A stretch of 64,000 bases of DNA from Neoarius graeffei (GCF_027579695.1 NC_083589.1:34558835-34622834); one strand, 5' to 3'. Positions 21,189-32,524 are shown, counted from the stretch's first letter. A program made the numbers and translations. Notes: generated from the sequence alone by a model not told the origin.

Positions 21189-22373
21189 CAGTCTCCAAAC
21201 AAGATTTCATCATATGTCACTCATACAAGCAAAAAAAAAAAAGGTTCCTAAATATGTTGCATAAAAGCAGTAGAGACGTAGAAGAAATCAGTGTCAGTCA
21301 TTATGAGATGACACTAATGTAGATTGTTTGTCGGAAGTGTGCATGTGTTACTGTTTGAATTAAACCCATTCAGTCATGGAAATTTCCCAGCAAGCATCAA
21401 GATCTTCTGTCATGTGTTATTTGTTCTTCTGGAAAAATGCAGTACCTCCTGATTGACAAAATTCCCAGAAGGCAGGATATAGCTCATATTTTAAATGTCA
21501 GTTAAACATTTCCCAATGGCTAATGATATACTTTCTAACAACCTCAAAATGGAATGACAAATCATGATATTTTTATTTGCTCTTGATTGATTGAAAGGGT
21601 TGGCCAGCCATATATTTCCCAAGTGAAACTGCATCAACTTGCACATAAATCTAAAATGTCAATGTTTTAATTGGAAGTTCTTTTCTAATTGGACCTGCCA
21701 ATATGTCTGTGAATGAGAAGCAGCGGGATAAAATAGCATTTAACAAGCCTACCCCCCACCATCACTCAGAAGGATGAGGGTGAAATGTAAGAAGGGAGAA
21801 AGACAAAAGATAATGAAGAAATAGTAGTGAAAATGAATGTTAAAATGTGGACAAAAGAAGAGTTAAGGTCAGGCTGTAACTGTGACTAGTCCATGAAATT
21901 GCGACATTTTGCAACATCAGGTCTGCATGAATAAAGTTAGCTTTACATATTGATATATTAGTCAATGCAGCACTATAGTATTTTTGATATTAGTTGATGC
22001 AGCACTATAGTATTTGTCCTGTAGATGGAGCTGTTTGTAAATTTCCCCACCGAGGGATGAATAAAGTTTATCTTATAGTTGTTTGGTAAATGCTGTATGA
22101 CAAGACTGTACTCCACAAAGAAACAGAAATCCATCTTGGGGAACATTTCTGCTCACCGCATGTGGTAAAAGTGCAATTAATCTAAATAAATGCTCCAGTA
22201 CATTATGGAGTACAGCTTCATATTCTTCACTCGAGTTAAAGGTGCTGTCTGTCAGAACTGGTCAATTGTAGAATTCATAGTCCACACTCCAAACAAATAG
22301 TGGCAATATATCACCAGAATGTTGGAGCATATATTAATTTATGACTTTCAGTTTATAGAATCCACTTTGAATC
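21188..22373. other. intergenic; even-composition stretch plus a LINE-like 3' tail
   Basis: The part at about 21350-21900 shows no repeat hallmarks and could be conserved non-coding DNA between the two host genes. At 22030-22078, AAATTTCCCCACCGAGGGAT and then AATAAAGTTTATCTTA resemble the 3' tail of fish CR1/L2-type LINEs or their SINE partners. No gene was seen. Confidence 0.4.
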
Positions 22374-22610
22374 TTGTTGAGAGTTGGGACTTTGAATGCT
22401 GGCACTATGATTGGTAAGGGGAGAGAGCTGGCAGATATGATGGAGAGAAGGAAGGTGGATATATTGTGCATGCAAGAGACCCAGTGGAAGGGGAGCAAGG
22501 CCAGAAGCATTGGAGGTAGGTTCAAACTGTTCTACCATGGTGTGGGTGGGAGGAGAAATGGGCTAGGGGTTATCCTGAAAGAAGAGTATGTCCAGAGTGT
22601 TTTAGAATAG

Positions 22611-22918
22611 AATGTCTTTTATTGTCACTGCACAAACGTACAACGAAATTTAGTTCAACATAGGAGAGCAAAGCTGCTCCGTACATGCATGCCACCATGC
22701 TTGGGCACTTCACCCCAAGGCTGTCCCATGTTAACCTAACCTGCATGTCTTTGGACTGTGGGGGAAACTGGAGCACCCGGAGGAAACCCACACACGCACG
22801 GGGAGAATATGCAAACTCCACACAGAAATTTCCCTGTTGGCAGCTAGGCTCGAACCCAGAACCTTCTTGCTGTGAGGCAACAGTGCTAACCACTTACACC
22901 ACCATGCCACCGTTTTGG
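22611..22918 (-). mobile_element. composite SINE inserted in the LINE
   Basis: The - strand begins with a Mermaid-type head (GGTGGCATGGTGGTGTAAGT) and core, and ends in GTGACAATAAAAGACATTCT, a LINE-type 3' tail different from the GATGAGAT tails of the other copies. Approximate direct repeats GTTTTAGAA/GTTTTGGAG flank it and restore the LINE reading ...VQSVLE-VKTVLD. Confidence 0.8.
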
Positions 22919-24366
22919 AGGTAAAGACAGTGTTGGACAGAATGAGGAGTATGAAGCTGGAAATCAAAGGTGTGATGATGAAGGTTGGAAATGCATATGC
23001 CCCACAAGTTGGGTGTGAGATGGAAAAGAAAGATTATTTCTGGAGTGCCTTGGATGAAGTGGTGGAGAGAGTACCCAAGGAAGAAAGAGTGATGATTGGA
23101 GCAGAATTCAACTGGCATGTTGCTGAAGGGAACAGAGGTGGTGATGAGGTGATGGATAGGTATGGCATCAAGATGAGGAAGATGAAAGAATAGGTGGTGG
23201 TGGATTTTGCGAAAAGGATGAAAATGTCTGTGGTGAATATATATTCTGAGAAGAGGGAGGAACACAGGGTGACACAAGAGTGGAGGAAGGTGCATACAGG
23301 TAGGTGGACTATATCCGATGCAGGATGTCCAATCTGAAAGGGATTGGAAACTGCAAGGTGGTGGCAGGGAATAACGTAGCAAGGCAGTATCAGATGGTGA
23401 ACTGTATGATGACTTTGGAGACTAAGAAGATGAAGGGAGTAAAGGCTGAGCCAATGATTAAATGGTGGAAGTTGAAAGTAAGACTGTAGGGTCGAGTTCA
23501 GGGAGGAGTTAAAGGAATACTCCAGAGTGAAATGCTTTTTAGGGCTATTTTCGCATGATTGGGAGTGCATACGTTGAGTTGGTAGCACAATCACGTCAAT
23601 CGGTTGTGTTTTGAGAAAGTTGTTTTTTTGTGATTTAAACCGAAAGCGCTAACACGGCAGTGCGAGGGGCATGCCATTTCGCCAATACAAAACGCTGTTT
23701 TTAAAATCATTGCCAAGGTCCAAACAACATTACAGTTCAGTGGAAGTGAGTACAGGGTTCCTACACACAAACCGAAGTGTCCCTGGCTCTGTAAGTGTAC
23801 GAACAGATTGTCTAGAAGACTGAATACAAAACGTACCTTCCCGAAAGTAGTTGTTCTCCAGACGCCATCTTCAGGGGACAGTCCGTAAAAGTCGAGTGCA
23901 GAGCTAAATCCTCTGGAAATGCACAATTTCGTAGCATTTTATGGAGAAACAGTCTAGTGTTTAGTTCAAAATTAAAAGGAAACTGCATGCAACAACATTA
24001 TAGTCCAAGCGGGATGGAATTTTGAATGGGAGGTCATGTGATGCTATGAAATTGTGCATTTCCAGAGGATTTAGCTCTGCACTCGACACTCGACTTTTAC
24101 GGACTGTCCCCTGAAGATGGCGTCTGGAGAACAACTACTTTCAGGAAGGTACATGTTTTGTATTCAGTCTTCTAGACCACTGGTTTTCAAAGTGGGGTCT
24201 GCGGCCCCCTGGGGGGCCGCAAGGGGGTGCCAGGGGGGCCGTGGGAAATTGGAGGGAAAGGTAAAAAGAAGAAATAGGCTAAAGAAAAAAAGAATAATTG
24301 GATAAAAATTATAATAAATAGAGGGTTAAAGATGTTAATATGTGTAATGTACGCCTGTTTAACTAA

Positions 24367-25066
24367 GCCCATGTTTACATTAGACCGTATCAGCGGATCA
24401 TCAGATTAACGTTTTTAAAACGATTAGTGTGCACACAGCAACACCAATACACGATTTGTGTGCACATAGCAACGCCAATACACGGATACGCTCGGCTCCG
24501 CAGGCATCCTGCGCTCCAAATCACTCCGCCCTGAACAGCGAGTGCCCTCTGGAGGGTGCGCACTCCGGCCCTGCGCAGCTCACACAGCGCGCGAGTGAAG
24601 TGCACAAGCAGTGATTCGGGACTGAGCCGCTGTGTGTGTGATCCCAGCGCATATCACTTACTATTTGCAAGTGGAAGGATGGCAAGCCTAAAGACAATCA
24701 TAACTACACAATGGGCAGTATTTGCATCAGTATTTGCAGTATTTTCATACTTTTATACTCTTTAATGAAAGGTGATACAAGGCGGAAGTCCGCGCCGTTT
24801 TTCAGCAGTCGCGTCACATGACCAACGCCAGCGAATCAGGAAGGTGGATGTCACAGTGACGTTGTCCAATGGGACGCCAGCTAGAGCTCAGCACAGCGTA
24901 TCTGCGTATTCTGAATGTTTACACAGCACCGGACCAGACACGATCTGGATTGAATACGTGGACGCTGGCGGATTCCCGTTTCCCGGCGTTTCCAGGCGGT
25001 TTAATGTAAACGGACAGTGCATCCGCGAAGAAAACGAGACAGATACGGTCTAATGTAAACGTAGCC
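24367..25066. mobile_element. PIF/Harbinger-like non-autonomous element inside the hAT
   Basis: TAA flanks both sides (24364-24366 and 25067-25069). The inverted ends are GCCCATGTTTACATTAGACC and, reverse-complemented, GGCTACGTTTACATTAGACC. About 700 bp, with no transposase. The 3-bp TWA duplication fits PIF/Harbinger. It occupies the 5' leader of the hAT transposase and may have displaced its promoter. Confidence 0.72.
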
Positions 25067-25222
25067 TAAGTGGCTTCTGCGTGTTATGTCCCTATGGATT
25101 GGATTACCCGTAGTACCAGTACTGTCATCTCCATGGTTACCAAGCTGCGCGAGCTGCCTCTACAATAAAGTTTTGACAGATATCAGCTGTTGTGTCGCAG
25201 ACTGACAGGGATATATTACAAC

Positions 25223-27079
25223 ATGGACAAGTTTTTGAAAAGAAAAGGACCTGATGTAAACTCCAACAATCCACCAACATCTGATGCTGAACAAACATGT
25301 AAGAACAACTGGCCAAAAAAGTCAAGGAAGTATGAGAATGAATACATAAACTATGGATTTACGGTTACAGCCAAAAATGGGCAGGAGTTTCCGAAATGTG
25401 TACTATGCCTTGAAGTCCTTTCAAACGAGTGCTTAAAACTGTCTAAACTTAAACGCCATTTACATCAAAAACACCCAGCAGAGGCTGAAAAGTCCATGGA
25501 GTATTTTAAACGCAAGGAGGAACTAATAACCAAGCAGTCGGCCACATTCGTGCAGCAGGCTAAAGTCCCAGAGAGAGCACTGAGAGCATCTTTTCTGGCA
25601 TCTTACCACATTGCTGGGGCTAGGAAGTTGCATACTATTGGAGAGGATTTGTTATTGCCAGCAACCAAAGACATTGTTAAAGAAATGCTTGGTGAGGACG
25701 CTGCCAAGAAAATTGACGCGGTGCCACTTTCCGACAATACAGTGAGTAGACGTATAAGTGACATGGCTGAGGACGTTTCTACTCAACTTTTGGAGCAGGT
25801 ACGAGCGAGCGACTATTATGCACTGCAGCTCGATGAAAGCACTGACGTGGCTAATGTTGCTAAGCTGCTTGTCTACATCAGGTTCTTTCAAGGAGAAAAG
25901 TTCGCGGAGGAAATACTGTTCTGCAAAGCGCTTGAACGTAGGGGCACAGGGAGGGAGATATTTGAAATTTTGGACAACTACATTAGGACAAACGGACTTG
26001 ATTGGTCCCGTTGTGTTGGAGTGTGTTCGGATGGGGCTGCAGCAATGACAAGGAGAAACAGTGGAGTGACTTCGCTAATCAAACAGAAGGCTCCGCATGC
26101 CGTGTTCACACACTGTATGCTCCATCGCGAAGCCCTTGTGGCTAAACGCATCGATGACAAGCTTAATCTGGTACTGCAGGAGGCAGTACAGGTAGTGAAC
26201 TTTATTAAAACTCACCCCTTGAAGCACCGACTCTTTGCCATTCTGTGTAACGAAATGGGAGCTCGTTTTCATGGATTGCTGCTCCATTCAAGTGTACGCT
26301 GGCCTTCACGAGGGGCAGTTTTGAACCGTGTATATGAGATGCAGGCGGAGATCGCAGAGTTCCTTTCGTCTGAAAAACATCAGCTGGCAGACCGTTTCAC
26401 AGATGCAACATGGCTTCTCAAACTTGCTTATTTGGCAGACATATTTCACCATCTCAACGTACTGAATCAAAGCATGCAAGGGCGTGATACATACATACTG
26501 CATATGCAAGACAAAGTGCGTGCTTTTTCCATGAAAATCACGCTATGGGCAAGTAAGCTGCAAGAGGGGAATACAGAAATGTTCCCACAACTACACCAAG
26601 AGCTGCTGTCATCTGGTCATGAGTTGGACACCATTGCCCCTTTGATACAGTCACACTTGGAACACCTCCAGGGATATTTCAGGGACTATTTCCCTGACCT
26701 TGACAACACCCAGCTAAATTGGGTTAGAACCCCGTTTGCTCCTGATGTTGGCTCTTGTCTGGACTTAAAATCACAAGAGGAACTGATTGAGATGGCTACC
26801 TCATGGGACTTAAAAGTCAAATTTGAAACCCTCTCCCTTCCTAACTACTGGCTGCTTGTAAGACAAGAGTTTCCCACTCTAGCTGAGAGGGCTTTGAAAT
26901 GCCTCCTTCCATTTGCCACCACTTATTTGTGTGAGTCTGGGTTTTCAACTTTAAAAGTACTGAAAACTAAATACAGATCACGTCTAAATGTGGAGAATGA
27001 CATGCGTGTTGCACTGTCAGATATAAAGCCCAGGCTTGATAAACTGTATATGAGCCATCAGGCCCACTGCTCTCATTAG
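25223..27079 (+). CDS. hAT transposase, ZBED5/SCAND3-like, intact ORF
   Basis: A 618-codon uninterrupted frame starts MDKFLKRKGPDVNSNNPPTS. An upstream in-frame ATG at 25190 adds 11 residues, but MDKFLKRK is the usual start of this family. Near residues 30-90 lies a BED-type zinc finger (CVLCLEVL, then KRHLHQKHP). The RNase H-fold core shows LQLDESTDV (Asp about residue 204), VCSDGAAAM (Asp about 270), HCMLHREAL, and VRWPSRG. The C-terminal YLCESGFSTLK (Glu about 571) and KTKYRSRLNVENDMRVALS make up the hAT dimerisation region. All three catalytic acidic residues are present and no stop interrupts it. It is a mobile-element gene rather than a host ZBED5, because target duplications and terminal repeats surround it. 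Whether it is transcribed cannot be told. Confidence 0.93.
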   Translation: MDKFLKRKGPDVNSNNPPTSDAEQTCKNNWPKKSRKYENEYINYGFTVTAKNGQEFPKCVLCLEVLSNECLKLSKLKRHLHQKHPAEAEKSMEYFKRKEELITKQSATFVQQAKVPERALRASFLASYHIAGARKLHTIGEDLLLPATKDIVKEMLGEDAAKKIDAVPLSDNTVSRRISDMAEDVSTQLLEQVRASDYYALQLDESTDVANVAKLLVYIRFFQGEKFAEEILFCKALERRGTGREIFEILDNYIRTNGLDWSRCVGVCSDGAAAMTRRNSGVTSLIKQKAPHAVFTHCMLHREALVAKRIDDKLNLVLQEAVQVVNFIKTHPLKHRLFAILCNEMGARFHGLLLHSSVRWPSRGAVLNRVYEMQAEIAEFLSSEKHQLADRFTDATWLLKLAYLADIFHHLNVLNQSMQGRDTYILHMQDKVRAFSMKITLWASKLQEGNTEMFPQLHQELLSSGHELDTIAPLIQSHLEHLQGYFRDYFPDLDNTQLNWVRTPFAPDVGSCLDLKSQEELIEMATSWDLKVKFETLSLPNYWLLVRQEFPTLAERALKCLLPFATTYLCESGFSTLKVLKTKYRSRLNVENDMRVALSDIKPRLDKLYMSHQAHCSH

Positions 27080-27702
27080 CATGGTATGTCTGTCTCTCTC
27101 TCTCTTTGTGTTTCATGTTTTTTTCAGAATGTGTGAAACTGAGTCCACTCTTCCTTTTACTCAATAGAGTCATATGTTTGGTTTTATTTTTTCAAAAGAA
27201 ATGTTAATTTTAGGAGTTAGATATTCAAAAAGAACTAAAGATGTGTGTTGCTGTTTGAATTTCTTGTTGGGTCAGGCCAAGATGGCCGTATGGAAATGCT
27301 ATAAATTGGAGCAAGAGGGTAAAGTGGTGGACCTCATTGGTATGTTCAAGACTCTAGTTGAGGCAAGGATATCGGTTGAATATGCTTTTTTCCAATTAAC
27401 AGACAATATTGAATAATTTGAGAGGAAATGGTGTATAAACAAAGGGTTGTGGTCAGTTGACAGCAGCCATAAGCTGATGTTCACTTGGTAATGAGGGTTT
27501 TTTTTTTTGTTCATGTTGTGATTGTCATTATGGGGCATGTGTCGTTGTTGGGGGGGGGGGGGGGGGGGTTAGTGAAATGAAGGAGAGGGCTCCTCCCTTC
27601 GGACGCTGATTGGATGTTTTTACTCATTGGGCTGTAACATGTGAACCAGTGAAAATGATATAATTAATGAGTGGTTAAATCTCTCTTTCTCTTTCTCTCT
27701 CT

Positions 27703-27705
<3 letters not shown>

Positions 27706-27743
<38 letters not shown>
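27706..27743. repeat. (CA)n microsatellite; poly(G) nearby at 27549-27568
   Basis: A pure CA run of about 19 units follows a (CT)n stretch. A G20-like homopolymer at 27549-27568 is a likely sequencing or assembly weak point. Both lie in the 3' part of the hAT. Confidence 0.9.
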
Positions 27744-27747
<4 letters not shown>

Positions 27748-27831
27748 ATCTTCTAAATATTATCTTTTGTGTGTACATTTTGTTGTTAGGCCTACATTAT
27801 CTGAAATGCCCAGGCATGTTGAATGTTTCCA

Positions 27832-28040
27832 CACTGTAAAAAATGATTTGTTGTTTTAACTTAAAAAAGTTAGTGCAAGGGTTGCCTTAAGGGCTGCCTT
27901 AAAATTTTGAGTTCACTGAAATTAATATAGTAAGTTCACAACAATTTAACTTACTATGTGAATTCCAGTGAACTCAAAATTTTAAGGCAGCCCTTGCACT
28001 AACTTTTTTAAGTTAAAACAACAAATATTTTTTTACAGTG
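27832..28040. mobile_element. 209-bp palindromic MITE
   Basis: Begins CACTGTAAAAAATGATTTGT and ends TATTTTTTTACAGTG. The arms carry TTTTAACTTAAAAAAGTTAG on the left and its complement on the right, meeting at a short centre near 27935. It has no coding capacity. It is nested in the 3' region of the hAT, making at least the fourth level of nesting. Confidence 0.78.
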
Positions 28041-29945
28041 CATTGGCTCCAACTTTTCTTTTAATAACAACTCTCCTCCTTTCTGCTTTTGCCAAACTTA
28101 AAACACAGATGCACATACAGTGTCATTAACGGTTATAAATAATAAAATGTATTTGTTACTTCACCTACACAAAATAAATTGACTTTTATTTAGATGGTTC
28201 ATTCGCTTATTTTTAATTTTGTCACAGTAGCCTATTAGCACGGTGTTCACACGCGCCCCATATCAGGGGGGCCTTAGCTGGAATCTACTGGTATAGGGGG
28301 GGCCTTGTCATGGTAAAGTTTGGGAACCCCTGTTCTAGACGATCTGTCCGTACACTTACAGAGCCAGGGACACTTCGGTTTGTGTGTAGGAACCCTGTAC
28401 TCACTTCCACTGAACTGTAATGTTGTTTGGACCTTGGCAATGGTTTTAAAAACAGCATTTTGTATCGGCGAAATGACATGCCCCTCGCACTGCCGTGTTA
28501 GCGCTTTCGGTTTAAATCACAAAAAAACAACATCCTCAAAACACAACCGATTGACGTGATTGTGCTACCAACTCAACGTATGCACTCCCAATCATGCGAA
28601 AATAGCCCTAAAAAGCATTTCACTCCGGAGTATTCCTTTAAGACAAGCACTGGGTGATGGGGAAGAATTGCCAGGTGGATGGGCAATGACTGCAGAAGTA
28701 GTGAGGGAGACAGTCAGGAAGGTAGTTGGTTTGTCATCTGGACAGAGGAAAGAAGACAAGGAGACTTGGTGATGGAATGAGGAAAGTATATAGAGGAAGA
28801 GAGTGGCGAAGAAGAAGTAGGACAGTCGGAGAGATGAAGAAAGTAGACAGGAGTACAAGGAGATGCGACGTTTGGTGAAGAGAGAGGTGGCAAAGGGTAA
28901 GGCATATGGCGAGTTGTATGAGAGGTTGGCCTCTAAGGCCTCTAGACAGTGGGACCAAGCTGGGAAGGATAAAGATGGAAATGTACTGACAAGTGAGAAG
29001 AAGATGGAAGGAGTACTTTGAGGGGCTGATGAATGAAGAAAATGAGAGAAGGAAGGGTGAATGGTAAAGCTCTTGTGAAACAGAATTTAGGGATTGTGAA
29101 TCAGGAAGTGCAGTGGATTAGCAAGTATGAAGTGAGGACAGATATGAAGAGGATGAAAAATGGGAATGGTTGGTCCGGATGACATGCGTGTGGAGACATG
29201 GAGATGTTTCAGAGAGATGGCAGTGGAATTTTCAATTAGATTGTTTAACACGCGCTTGGAAAGTAAGAGGATGTCTGAGGAGTGGAGTAGAAGTGTACTG
29301 GTACTGATTTTCAAGAATAAGGATGATGTGCAGAGCTGTAGTAACTACAGAGGTATAAAGCTGATCAGCCACACCATGAAGTTATGGGAACGAGTCGAAG
29401 AATCTAGGTGAAGAGAGGTGGTGATTAGCGAGCAGTAGTAGGGTTTCATGCTATGAAAGAGAACTACAAATGCAATATTTGCTTTGAGAATGTTGATGGA
29501 GAAGTATGGAGAAGGTCAGGAGTTGCATTGTGTCTTTGTGGACTTGGAGAAAGCATATGAAAGGATGCCGAGAGAGGAAGTGTGATATTGTACGAGGAAG
29601 TCAGAAGTTGCAAAGAAGTATGTAAGAGTGGTGTAAGGGCAGTGTGACAGTGGTGAGGTGGGTGGTAGAAGTGACAAATGGCTTCAAGGTGGAGGTGGGA
29701 TAACATGGAGAATCAGCTCTGAGCCCTTTCTTGTTTGCAACAGTGATGGACCGGTTGACGGACAAGATCAAACAGGAGTCTCTGTGGACTATGATGTTCA
29801 CAGATGACCTTGTAATCTGTAGTGAGAGTAGGGAGCAGGTTGAGGAGAGGTGGAGTTATGCACTGGAGAGACGAGGAATGAAAGTCAGTAGAATGGTGAT
29901 CATCCCTCTAGCACAGTTGCAGATGGGTGTCAGTTTGTTTTGAAA

Positions 29946-30519
29946 AGTGGTAGGGACAATGGTGGCTTTAACATGTTCACACCTTTTTCAGTGGACCATA
30001 TACTGCTGATAACCTGCTTACAAAGATATCATACATCATGGTAAGGAAGACATATTTGTGTTTTTAATTCTAGTGTTTTGAAAGTCACCGTCACGTGAAA
30101 CAAAAAGTTTATGAATTCCACATTAATGTCATGTCCAAGTTATGTCTGTCAAGCACACCACCTACTGTATGTATGTTTTCCTAAATACCAAGACCATATT
30201 AGATTTATGGCTACTAGCAGTTATTGCCTCTGAACCTGATTTCCTCTGAATGGTGCTCTTCACAGGGGCTAAATCGCTCCCTCCATCTCCTCAGTGACAT
30301 AGACTCAGCTCTAGTGGAAGTCTCTGGCGAGGAGCACTGATTGCAAGGTCCCATACAATTGAAACGCTCAGGCAAGTGGGGGAGGGAATTCCCCGCTGAT
30401 GCTGCACGCAGGGTGTTAGTCTGAGCATGTAGCCTATGGGAAATGAATACTGTGTTGGGAAATCGAAAATGTTGTCTTGGGCCCCTCTGGTGTCACCAAT
30501 CCATGTGCAAAGGATGGAA
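29946..30519. other. intergenic, no recognised gene
   Basis: The stretch 30150-30500 is of even composition without repeat hallmarks. It is a possible conserved non-coding segment, unverified. Confidence 0.35.
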
Positions 30520-30638
30520 TATGAAGAAGAAGAAGCCTTTATTTGTCACATGTACGCTCAAGCACAGACTTAAGTACACAGTGAATTTCTTCCTCTGCAT
30601 TTAACCCATCTGAAACAGTGAACACACACATGCACATA

Positions 30639-32242
30639 CAACCCCGATTCCAAAAAGTTGGGACAAAGTACAAATTGTAAATAAAAACAGAATGCAATAA
30701 TTTACAAATCTCAAAAACTGATATTGTATTCACAATAGAACATAGACAACATATCAAATGTCAAAAGTGAGACATTTTGAAATTTCATGCCAAATATTGG
30801 CTCATTTGAAATTTCATGACAGCAACACATCTCAAAAAAGTTGGGACAGGGGCAATAAGAGGCTGGAAAAGTTAAAGGTACAAAAAAGGAACAGCTGGAG
30901 GACCAAATTGCAACTCATTGGGTCAATTGGCAATAGGCCATTAACATGACTGGGTATAAAAAGAGCATCTTGGAGTGGCAGCGGCTCTCAGAAGTAAAGA
31001 TGGGAAGAGGATCACCAATCCCCCTAATTCTGTGCCGACAAATAGTGGAGCAATATCAGAAAGGAGTTCGACAGTGTAAAATTGCAAAGAGTTTGAACAT
31101 ATCATCATCTACAGTGCATAATATCATCAAAAGATTCAGAGAATCTGGAAGAATCTCTGTGCGTAAGGGTCAAGGCCGGAAAACCATACTGGGTGCCCGT
31201 GATCTTCGGGCCCTTAGACGGCACTGCATCACATACAGGCATGCTTCTGTATTGGAAATCACAAAATGGGCTCAGGAATATTTCCAGAAAACATTATCTG
31301 TGAACACAATTCACCGTGCCATCCGCCGTTGCCAGCTAAAACTCTATAGTTCAAAGAATATGCCGTATCTAAGCATGATCCAGAAGTGCAGACGTCTTCT
31401 CTGGGCCAAGGCTCATTTAAAATGGACTGTGGCAAAGTGGAAAACTGTTCTGTGGTCAGACGAATCAAAATTTCAAGTTCTTTATGGAAATCAGGGACGC
31501 TGTGTCATTCGGACTAAAGAGGAGAAGGACGACCCAAGTTGTTATCAGTGCTCAGTTCAGAAGCCTGCATCTCTGATGGTATGGGGTTGCATTAGTGTGT
31601 GTGGCATGGGCAGCTTACACATCTGGAAAGACACCATCAATGCTGAAAGGTATATCCAGGTTCTAGAGCAACATATGCTCCCATCCAGACGACGTCTCTT
31701 TCAGGGAAGACCTTGCATTTTCCAACATGACAATGCCAAACCACATACTGCATCAATTACAGCATCATGGCTGCGTAGAAGAAGGGTCCGGGTACTGAAC
31801 TGGCCAGCCTGCAGTCCAGATCTTTCACCCATAGAAAACATTTGGCGCATCATAAAACGGAAGATACGACAAAAAAGACCTAAGACAGTTGAGCAACTAG
31901 AAGCCTACATTAGACAAGAATGGGTTAACATTCCTATCCCTAAACTTGAGCAACTTGTCTCCTCAGTCCCCAGACGTTTACAGACTGTTGTAAAGAGAAA
32001 AGGGGATGTCTCACAGTGGTAAACGTGGCCTTGTCCCAACTTTTTTGAGATGTGTTGTTGTCATGAAATTTAAAATCACCTAATTTTTCTCTTTAAATGA
32101 TACATTTTCTCAGTTTAAACATTTGGTATGTCATCTATGTTCTATTCTGAATAAATTATGGAATTTTGAAACTTCCACATCATTGCATTCTGTTTTTATT
32201 TACAATTTGTACTTTGTCCCAACTTTTTTGGAATCGGGGTTG
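30639..32242 (+). mobile_element. Tc1-like transposon, structurally complete
   Basis: TA flanks (30637-30638 and 32243-32244) surround a 1,604-bp element. The inverted ends are CAACCCCGATTCCAAAAAGT at the left and the exact complement at the right. It carries an uninterrupted transposase. Terminal repeats, target duplication and full ORF together make this the most intact transposon in the window. Confidence 0.95.
31000..32022 (+). CDS. Tc1-like transposase, intact 340-aa ORF
   Basis: Start chosen at [20 protein letters not shown], which gives the 340 residues usual for Tc1 transposases; the frame is open 18 codons further upstream from 30946. Residues 10-110 form the paired helix-turn-helix DNA-binding domain, with a GRKT/RR hook ([18 protein letters not shown]) before the second helix group. 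The catalytic triad is complete: WSDESKF (Asp about 154), [10 protein letters not shown] (Asp about 244) and [11 protein letters not shown] (Glu about 279), with 34 residues between the last two, i.e. DD34[10 protein letters not shown]-type glycine-rich sequence is present between them. The C-terminus ends in KRKGDVSQW. No stop or frameshift is seen, so it may be functional or recently active. Confidence 0.95.
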   Translation: MGRGSPIPLILCRQIVEQYQKGVRQCKIAKSLNISSSTVHNIIKRFRESGRISVRKGQGRKTILGARDLRALRRHCITYRHASVLEITKWAQEYFQKTLSVNTIHRAIRRCQLKLYSSKNMPYLSMIQKCRRLLWAKAHLKWTVAKWKTVLWSDESKFQVLYGNQGRCVIRTKEEKDDPSCYQCSVQKPASLMVWGCISVCGMGSLHIWKDTINAERYIQVLEQHMLPSRRRLFQGRPCIFQHDNAKPHTASITASWLRRRRVRVLNWPACSPDLSPIENIWRIIKRKIRQKRPKTVEQLEAYIRQEWVNIPIPKLEQLVSSVPRRLQTVVKRKGDVSQW

Positions 32243-32524
32243 TACAAATACCCAGACCAGTGGACAGCTATGCTACAGCACCTGGGGAGCAGTTGGGGGT
32301 TAGGTGCTTTGCTCAAGGGCATTTCAGCCCAACCTCAGGCATGTTAACCTAACCGCAGGTCTTTGGACTGTGGGGGAAACCGGCGCACCCAGAGGAAACC
32401 CACACAGACACGGGGAGAACATGCAAACTCCACACACAAAGTCCCTCGTCGGTCGCTAGGCTCGAACCCAGAACCTTTTTGCTGTGAGGCAACAGTGATA
32501 ACCACTAAACCACTATGTGCGTCC

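Larger units (their letters stand above)
24178..28332 (+). mobile_element. hAT transposon (Buster/ZBED5-like) with intact transposase
   Basis: Perfect 8-bp target duplication TTCTAGAC at 24170-24177 and 28333-28340. The ends are CACTGGTTTTCAAAGTGGGG and, reverse-complemented, CAGGGGTTCCCAAACTTTAC. It is 4,155 bp long with a 618-codon open frame. It interrupts the right arm of the foldback element; removing it restores GTATTCAGTCTTCTAGAC-GATCTGTCC, exactly the complement of the left arm. It contains a Harbinger-like element upstream of the ORF and a small palindromic element downstream. Confidence 0.92.
23513..28637. mobile_element. TTAA-flanked foldback element with ~430-bp arms, split by a hAT
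   Basis: TTAA lies on both sides (23509-23512 and 28638-28641). The ends are AGGAATACTCC...GGAGTATTCCT. The left arm (23513-23937) pairs with a right arm that is now in two pieces (24046-24177 and 28341-28637), around a loop of about 108 bp. TTAA duplication points to the Kolobok or piggyBac type. No coding capacity belongs to it. It sits in the middle of the LINE ORF (between QGGV and RQALGDGEE). Confidence 0.85.
22374..29945 (+). mobile_element. RTE-like LINE (non-LTR retrotransposon), degenerate and split by insertions
   Basis: Coding pieces lie at 22374-22610, 22919-23500 and 28640-29945. The endonuclease part reads LRVGTLNAGTMIGKGRELAD, MQETQWKG, AYAPQVGCEMEKKDYFWSAL and GAEFNWHVAEG. 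The reverse transcriptase part reads FKNKDDVQSCSNYRGIKLIS, FVDLEKAYERMPREEV and MMFTDDLVICSES, the last being the YxDD-type catalytic box. Order and spacing fit one ORF of the RTE/BovB-like family common in fish. At least ten stops or frameshifts occur, mostly in the 3' half. A SINE and a TTAA-type foldback element interrupt it. The 3' part after the YxDD box is missing or unrecognisable. Confidence 0.85.
30520..32524 (-). mobile_element. composite SINE split by a Tc1 transposon
   Basis: On the - strand the SINE starts with a Mermaid-type head (32524 downward, GGTTCGAGCC B box) and core. It passes the Tc1 insertion at 30639-32242 and ends with AAATTCACTGTGTACTTAAG, then GTGACAAATAAAGGCTTCTT and a (TTC)n tail. 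The two halves rejoin across a TA. Confidence 0.8.

Noticed and set aside
21128-21322. ORFs with long Ile-Tyr repeats
   Set aside because: They are translations of the (AT)n microsatellite. The same applies at 48198-48243 and, for Asn or Ile runs, at 62040-62082.
22894-23594. Reverse-strand ORFs of 160-186 codons rich in His, Leu and Ser
   Set aside because: They are antisense shadows of the purine-rich RTE-like LINE coding strand.
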